Shown: piece after piece, positions 61,111-64,000 of the stretch
Layout: each line of letters opens with the position of its first letter
Position numbering within the stretch: the first letter of the stretch is position 1
Source of the DNA: an uncultured Clostridia bacterium
GTDB lineage: Bacteria; Bacillota; Clostridia; Christensenellales; Borkfalkiaceae
Direction of reading: 5' to 3'
Length of the DNA: 64,000 nucleotides
Assembly (NCBI GenBank): GCA_944367535.1
Contig: CALVWQ010000002.1
Coordinates: 1 to 64,000 of the forward strand
Translations under genes and position numbers: made by a program
The notes under the pieces: model-generated
Seen by the model: only the letters and a program-made list of their open reading frames with translations
Databases searched by the model: none
Told to the model about the DNA's origin: nothing

Positions 61111-61362
61111 ATGATGTAGAGAAAAACGGCAATTGAATCGGTGGAAGCTTGTCTTAAATGGACGGAAAACGTCATGCTGACATTTGACAGGGGGTATTGG
61201 GGAGTATATGAGCGTATACGCATAGACCGTAACGAAAGGCCGGGCGGCACATATAAGCCGCTTAAACAAACATAAGCGGATAAAAGACTGACTGCCGAAA
61301 ACAAGCGGTTTATTTTTAATGTAGGCAGCAAAGATAGAACCGTCGCAGGAAAGATGCTGTAA
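61111..61362 (+). pseudogene. 84-codon frame with two internal stop codons
   Basis: A good ribosome binding site (GAGGTG) precedes ATG ATG at 61111, but codon 3 is TAG. The frame then reads RKTAIESVEACLKWTENVM, LTFDRGYWGVYERIRIDRNERPGG, TYKPLKQT, meets TAA at 61273-61275, and continues ADKRLTAENKRFIFNVGSKDR to a final TAA. The composition is protein-like and the frame is kept across both stops, so it looks like a decayed gene or fragment. I do not recognise the family with confidence; the GYWGVYERIRID segment hints at an enzyme fragment. Confidence 0.5.
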
Positions 61363-61420
61363 TAACGGGTAAAAATATAATTATATAGATTTATAAAAAT
61401 TCTGTAATCGGGAGAACGTT

Positions 61421-61795
61421 ATGAAAAAGAAAGTAATTGCTCTTATAGCACATGATAACAAGAAGCAGGCTTTAGTGGACTGGGCAGTCAAAAATCGGGA
61501 AAAACTTTCGGGGTTTTATCTATGCGGTACGGGACATACCGCAAAACTGGTAAAAGAAGCGACGGGACTTGAAGTGGAAGCATATCTTTCGGGACCTCTC
61601 GGCGGAGACCAGCAAATAGGAGCTAAAGTGGCGGAAGGAAAGATTGATATAATAGTTTTTTTCTGGGACCCGTTGCAAATGCAGCCGCATGACCCGGATG
61701 TAAAGGCGCTGTTACGCATTGCTGTCGTATATAATATTCCTATTGCTACAAACGTGGCGACTGCCGATTGCGTAATAGGAAGAAATTGTTTGTAA
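61421..61795 (+). CDS. mgsA: Methylglyoxal synthase
   Basis: A 124-residue protein matching MgsA over its whole length: ALIAHDNKK (His11), CGTGHT phosphate site (35-40), [11 protein letters not shown] with catalytic Asp63, [18 protein letters not shown] (Asp83, His90) and [14 protein letters not shown]. It converts dihydroxyacetone phosphate to methylglyoxal and phosphate, a bypass of lower glycolysis when phosphate is short. GGGAGAAC precedes the ATG. It stands alone and ends in a good terminator. Confidence 0.96.
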   Translation: MKKKVIALIAHDNKKQALVDWAVKNREKLSGFYLCGTGHTAKLVKEATGLEVEAYLSGPLGGDQQIGAKVAEGKIDIIVFFWDPLQMQPHDPDVKALLRIAVVYNIPIATNVATADCVIGRNCL

Positions 61796-61824
61796 AATTT
61801 AATATTTAATCTGTTGAAATACTG

Positions 61825-61854
61825 AGATTCCGATATTTTTCGGAATCTTTTTTT
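61825..61854 (+). terminator. Terminator of mgsA
   Basis: AGATTCCGA (61825-61833) pairs with TCGGAATCT (61840-61848), followed by TTTTTT. Confidence 0.9.
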
Positions 61855-61969
61855 ATTGTGAAAGGGGCAAGGGGTTAAATGCTGCGTGAAAATAAAAAGA
61901 TTTTAAGCTATTTAAAATAAAAAAGCCCGAATCTACTCAATTTTACATGAATCGATTCAGTCTTTTACT

Positions 61970-62014
61970 TGGTCCGCCTTCGGGGACTCGAACCCCGGAC
62001 CCACTGATTAAGAG
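61970..62014 (-). other. 3' fragment of tRNA-Lys(CTT): chromosomal half of an attachment site
   Basis: On the minus strand the 45 nt match tRNA-Lys from the anticodon loop to the CCA end: CTCTTAA (anticodon CTT), TCAGT, variable GGGTC, T arm CGGGG-TTCGAGT-CCCCG, acceptor AAGGCGG, A, CCA. The 5' half of the tRNA (acceptor, D arm, 5' anticodon stem) is missing; in its place lie 18-bp repeats and an integrase gene. This is the layout left by a tRNA-targeting element: the intact tRNA should be at the far end of the element, right of this window. A 12-bp palindrome (61948-61959) lies just downstream of the fragment. Confidence 0.8.
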
Positions 62015-62073
62015 AGTCCCACTGATTAAGAGAGTCCCACTGATTAAGAGAGTCCCACTGATTAAGAGGGACC
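62003..62073. repeat. Tandem 18-bp repeats of the presumed att core, three full copies plus one partial
   Basis: ACTGATTAAGAGAGTCCC occurs at 62003-62020, 62021-62038 and 62039-62056, perfectly repeated, followed by ACTGATTAAGAG plus GGACC at 62057-62073. The first 12 bases of each unit are the anticodon-loop and 3' anticodon-stem part of the tRNA-Lys fragment. No spacers of unique sequence separate them, so this is not a CRISPR array. Confidence 0.9.
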
Positions 62074-62145
62074 AGAAATGCAAAAAAACGAGGTATTTTT
62101 AAGAAAAAAACCTTACTTTTTTAAATAAAAAATCAAAAAAACGCC

Positions 62146-63378
62146 TTAAATAGTAGTACGGATATACTCACAAAACTCTTGTAAATATAAGCGAATATCT
62201 GATGTCCCTTTTTTTAATAAATGCGTATATACATCTTGGGTCATTGCAAGTGTCGAATGTCCGAGAAGTGTTTGCAGGACTTTTTCATTCATTCCGAGAG
62301 CATAACAGATTGTTGCAAACGTATGACGTGTCGAGTGTAGCGATACGTCTTTTATATTAAGTTTGTCGGCAGTTCGGCGGAATGCCTTTTTAATACTTTC
62401 GTAAGTGAAGGAGCCTAAAAGGTCAAGTTCAAAATATTTAAAAAGGCTATCTGTAAAATATACTCGTCGGTTGCTTGATTCTGTTTTTGTTTCCGACAAC
62501 TTACCTCGAACAATTGATTTATTGACGATAAAAAAATGATGTTCAAAGAAAAAATCATCCTTCGTCAGAGCGAGGAACTCGCCCATGCGAAGCCCGGTTG
62601 CGCAGAGGAAAAAGAATACCTGAGAAAGGTTTTTATTTTCCGCCGTTAAAAAGGCTTGTTGCTCGGAATAGGTGAATGCACGCCGTTTTTTTGTCTTATA
62701 TTTTTGTAATTCCACCGCCTCACAAGGATTAAAAGGTATTTTTTTTAGGATAACCGCTTTTTTGAGTGCGGCATTTATAAGTAAAAAAGCCTTTTTTCTG
62801 GTGTTTCCCGCAGAAACGGAATTAAAAAATTTTTGCAAAATTTCACCGTCTAAAGCAACAAGTTTCATATTTCCTATCGCAGGGAAAATAGTGGCGTTCA
62901 TTGTTGTTTCGTAACCGTGGCGAGAACTCTCGCGCAGATTCGATTTTTTAAAATCGTTGTACCAAGACAATAACCAATCTTTTAAAGTGATATAATGCTG
63001 CCGTTTTTTATTTTTGCGAGGCGGGTTTGCCTTTCGTAAAAGGTTCAAACAGTCTTTTTGCGTTTTTGCGTAAACGGCTTTCTTTTTTCCGTATTCGTCA
63101 TAGTAATATCCTGCATATATTTTGTAAACACTTCCTTTTTTATTTAACCGTGTTATCAATTGTATACAGCCTTGTCCGTATTTTAATTTTATCAATTCTT
63201 TATCTCCTTTTTTTATAGATTGAGAATTGACCGCGTTTTCATTTTTATTCAGTTGTAAAACAACATTTTCCGCGCCACAGCGCGTAAATTCGTCTAAGCG
63301 GAACATGAGTTCCGTCAGTAGTTCGCCCACTTCCGCCAGCGCAGACACGGCGCTCTGGATCTTTTCCTTATATCCCAT
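62146..63378 (-). CDS. int: Tyrosine integrase of an integrative element
   Basis: A 410-residue tyrosine recombinase of the Tn916/phage type. An AP2-like arm-binding segment (about 70-115, YKIYAGYYYDEYGKKKAVYAKTQ), a core-binding domain (about 125-225), and the catalytic domain follow, with R264 (ATGLRMGEF), H348 and R351 (LHSTRHTFA), H374 (LLGHSTLA) and nucleophile Tyr384 (DVYTHLL). The first 50 residues are a helical coiled-coil-like extension. ATG 63378 is chosen since a GTG 36 bases upstream is part of the -10 box. The gene lies 70 bp from the tRNA-Lys repeats and points toward them, the usual int-attL layout. Confidence 0.95.
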   Translation of the reverse strand: MGYKEKIQSAVSALAEVGELLTELMFRLDEFTRCGAENVVLQLNKNENAVNSQSIKKGDKELIKLKYGQGCIQLITRLNKKGSVYKIYAGYYYDEYGKKKAVYAKTQKDCLNLLRKANPPRKNKKRQHYITLKDWLLSWYNDFKKSNLRESSRHGYETTMNATIFPAIGNMKLVALDGEILQKFFNSVSAGNTRKKAFLLINAALKKAVILKKIPFNPCEAVELQKYKTKKRRAFTYSEQQAFLTAENKNLSQVFFFLCATGLRMGEFLALTKDDFFFEHHFFIVNKSIVRGKLSETKTESSNRRVYFTDSLFKYFELDLLGSFTYESIKKAFRRTADKLNIKDVSLHSTRHTFATICYALGMNEKVLQTLLGHSTLAMTQDVYTHLLKKGTSDIRLYLQEFCEYIRTTI

Positions 63379-63382
63379 GTTT

Positions 63383-63411
63383 TGCCCCCTCGTTTTTTCG
63401 GGGGCATTATA
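63383..63411 (-). promoter_or_regulatory. int -10 box and leader hairpin covering the ribosome binding site
   Basis: On the minus strand TATAAT (63411-63406) has no clear -35 box. The transcript would begin with TGCCCCC...GGGGGCA (arms 63400-63406 and 63383-63389), a 7-bp stem whose right arm is the GGGGGC ribosome binding site of int, 5 bp before its ATG. The hairpin would hold down integrase translation. Confidence 0.5.
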
Positions 63412-63497
63412 CACTAAAAAAATAAAAAATTTTTAATGCGAATTTAATTTATATATTTTATAATCCTTGCCGAAAAAATATATAAATTACTTAAAAA

Positions 63498-63872
63498 TTA
63501 GAATGTCTTTTGCCTGTCCTCGTTTTTTTCAGCGAGTGCGTTCACCTGGATAATAATAGACTCCCTGGCGAACGGTCCGAGTTTGCGGAAGTTTTTTAAA
63601 AGTTCGCTTTCGTCCTCGGATAGAGCGGCGCGGTTGTTATGTTCGGCGGAATACTTTTTTATTCCGAGGTCATTTTCGCGTCCTATTAGGTAATCTACTG
63701 AAACGTCGAAAAAGTCCGCAAGTTTATTTAAAGTGTCGAGGTTAGGTTCAGCCTTGCCGTTCTCCCATTTCCCGATTGTGAAATAAGTTACTCCTAAAAA
63801 ATCCGCGAGCTTCGTCTGATTGTAGCCGTTATCATTTCGTAAATCTTTTAATATAGAGGGAAATTTACTCAT
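63498..63872 (-). CDS. Xre/CI-type repressor of the integrative element
   Basis: A 124-residue protein with an N-terminal Xre helix-turn-helix (about 5-62): LKDLRNDNGYNQTKLADFLGV, TYFTIGKWENGKAEPNLDTLNKLADFF, DVSVDYLIGR. A variable C-terminal part of about 60 residues lacks a LexA-like peptidase domain, so induction by RecA self-cleavage is unlikely. AAGGAG lies before ATG 63872. It is divergent from a gene starting just beyond the window, with three operator-like sites between them. The remaining 63379-63497 spacer is AT-rich. Confidence 0.9.
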   Translation of the reverse strand: MSKFPSILKDLRNDNGYNQTKLADFLGVTYFTIGKWENGKAEPNLDTLNKLADFFDVSVDYLIGRENDLGIKKYSAEHNNRAALSEDESELLKNFRKLGPFARESIIIQVNALAEKNEDRQKTF

Positions 63873-63893
63873 AAAAACTCCTTTTCTTTCATA

Positions 63894-63975
63894 TTAAGAA
63901 AAATTTTCTTAAAAGTCTTGACATAAGAAAAAAATTCTGTTAAAATTGTGAATAAATAAGAATATCTTTCTTATT
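63894..63975. promoter_or_regulatory. Three repressor operators of form TAAGAA-N5-TTCTTA
   Basis: Site 1 at 63895-63911 (extended perfect palindrome 63894-63912), site 2 at 63924-63940 (right half TTCTGT) and site 3 at 63957-63973 (8-bp perfect arms 63955-63975). All have the same half-site spacing; centres are 29 and 33 bp apart. Site 2 fills the spacer of the rightward promoter. This is the array expected for a CI/Cro-like switch run by the adjacent Xre protein. Confidence 0.75.
63918..63946 (+). promoter_or_regulatory. Rightward promoter of the element, next gene starts past the edge
   Basis: TTGACA (63918-63923) and TAAAAT (63941-63946), 17-bp spacing. GAGGAG near 63988-63995 looks like a ribosome binding site for a gene starting at or beyond 64000. 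Confidence 0.75.
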
Positions 63976-64000
63976 ATTCGTTTAATTGAGGAGAAAACGC

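Noticed and set aside
62003..62073. CRISPR-like repeats
   Set aside because: The units are contiguous with no unique spacers and match a tRNA segment, so they are att-core duplications.

Overview
The window reads as chromosomal DNA of an endospore-forming member of the Clostridia (Bacillota). The evidence is the gene families: a spoIIGA-sigE-sigG block with a YlmC/YmxH protein, a BclA-like collagen spore-surface protein, DnaG-RpoD-TrmK-Nif3 and FtsK/SpoIIIE-RimO-PgsA-CinA-RecA-RNase Y in typical Firmicute order, an NfnAB ferredoxin:NADP transhydrogenase, AGGAGG-type ribosome binding sites, and many TTGaca-N17-TATaat promoters. Coding DNA is moderately GC-rich and spacers are AT-rich. Many transcription units end in long, nearly perfect GC stems. 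I cannot place the organism below class.

Layout. 0-3.9 kb: end of an M20 peptidase gene, a glycerophosphodiesterase, and an ECF sigma factor with a membrane anti-sigma factor carrying three PepSY repeats. 4-10.7 kb: lepA, hemW, then spoIIGA-sigE-sigG-ylmC. 10.8-14 kb: an EF-G-like GTPase with altered G motifs and a PfkB sugar kinase. 14-18.9 kb: a YihY membrane protein, an ABC-2 exporter whose promoter carries an 11-G tract, and a flippase-like protein. 19-23.5 kb: ttcA facing a small export protein, patatin, MBL hydrolase and glycerol-1-phosphate dehydrogenase. 23.6-27.1 kb: collagen-like protein, hotdog thioesterase and an AbrB-controlled ABC exporter. 27.4-33 kb: two related small winged-helix/membrane proteins in one operon with uvrB-uvrA. 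33-39.2 kb: dgt-dnaG-rpoD-trmK-nif3-zinc ribbon protein. 39.5-48.7 kb: ftsK-rimO-pgsA-cinA-recA and rny. 48.8-52.4 kb: stand-alone GMP synthase ATPase subunit and nfnAB.

52.6-61.9 kb is a looser accessory stretch with several broken genes. It holds a MarR regulator in front of a gutted ABC exporter, tRNA-Val, an MFS transporter, a phospholipase C-like protein, a CsoR regulator coupled to an EamA transporter, ArsR with a decayed arsP-like permease, tRNA-Leu, a DUF11 surface protein split by a frameshift, an ORF with two internal stops, and mgsA. From about 62 kb to the right edge lies the left end of an integrative element. It sits in a tRNA-Lys(CTT) gene, of which only the 3' part is visible here, next to a tandem array of the presumed attachment core. 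The element shows a tyrosine integrase, an Xre repressor and three matching operators at a divergent promoter.

The most unusual items are the poly-G tract in the ABC exporter promoter (possible phase variation), the tandem att-core array, the stem-loop burying the spoIIGA ribosome binding site just after a Spo0A-box promoter, the paired winged-helix membrane proteins before uvrBA, and the retained MarR circuit around a dead exporter. I found no CRISPR array, complete insertion sequence or rRNA.
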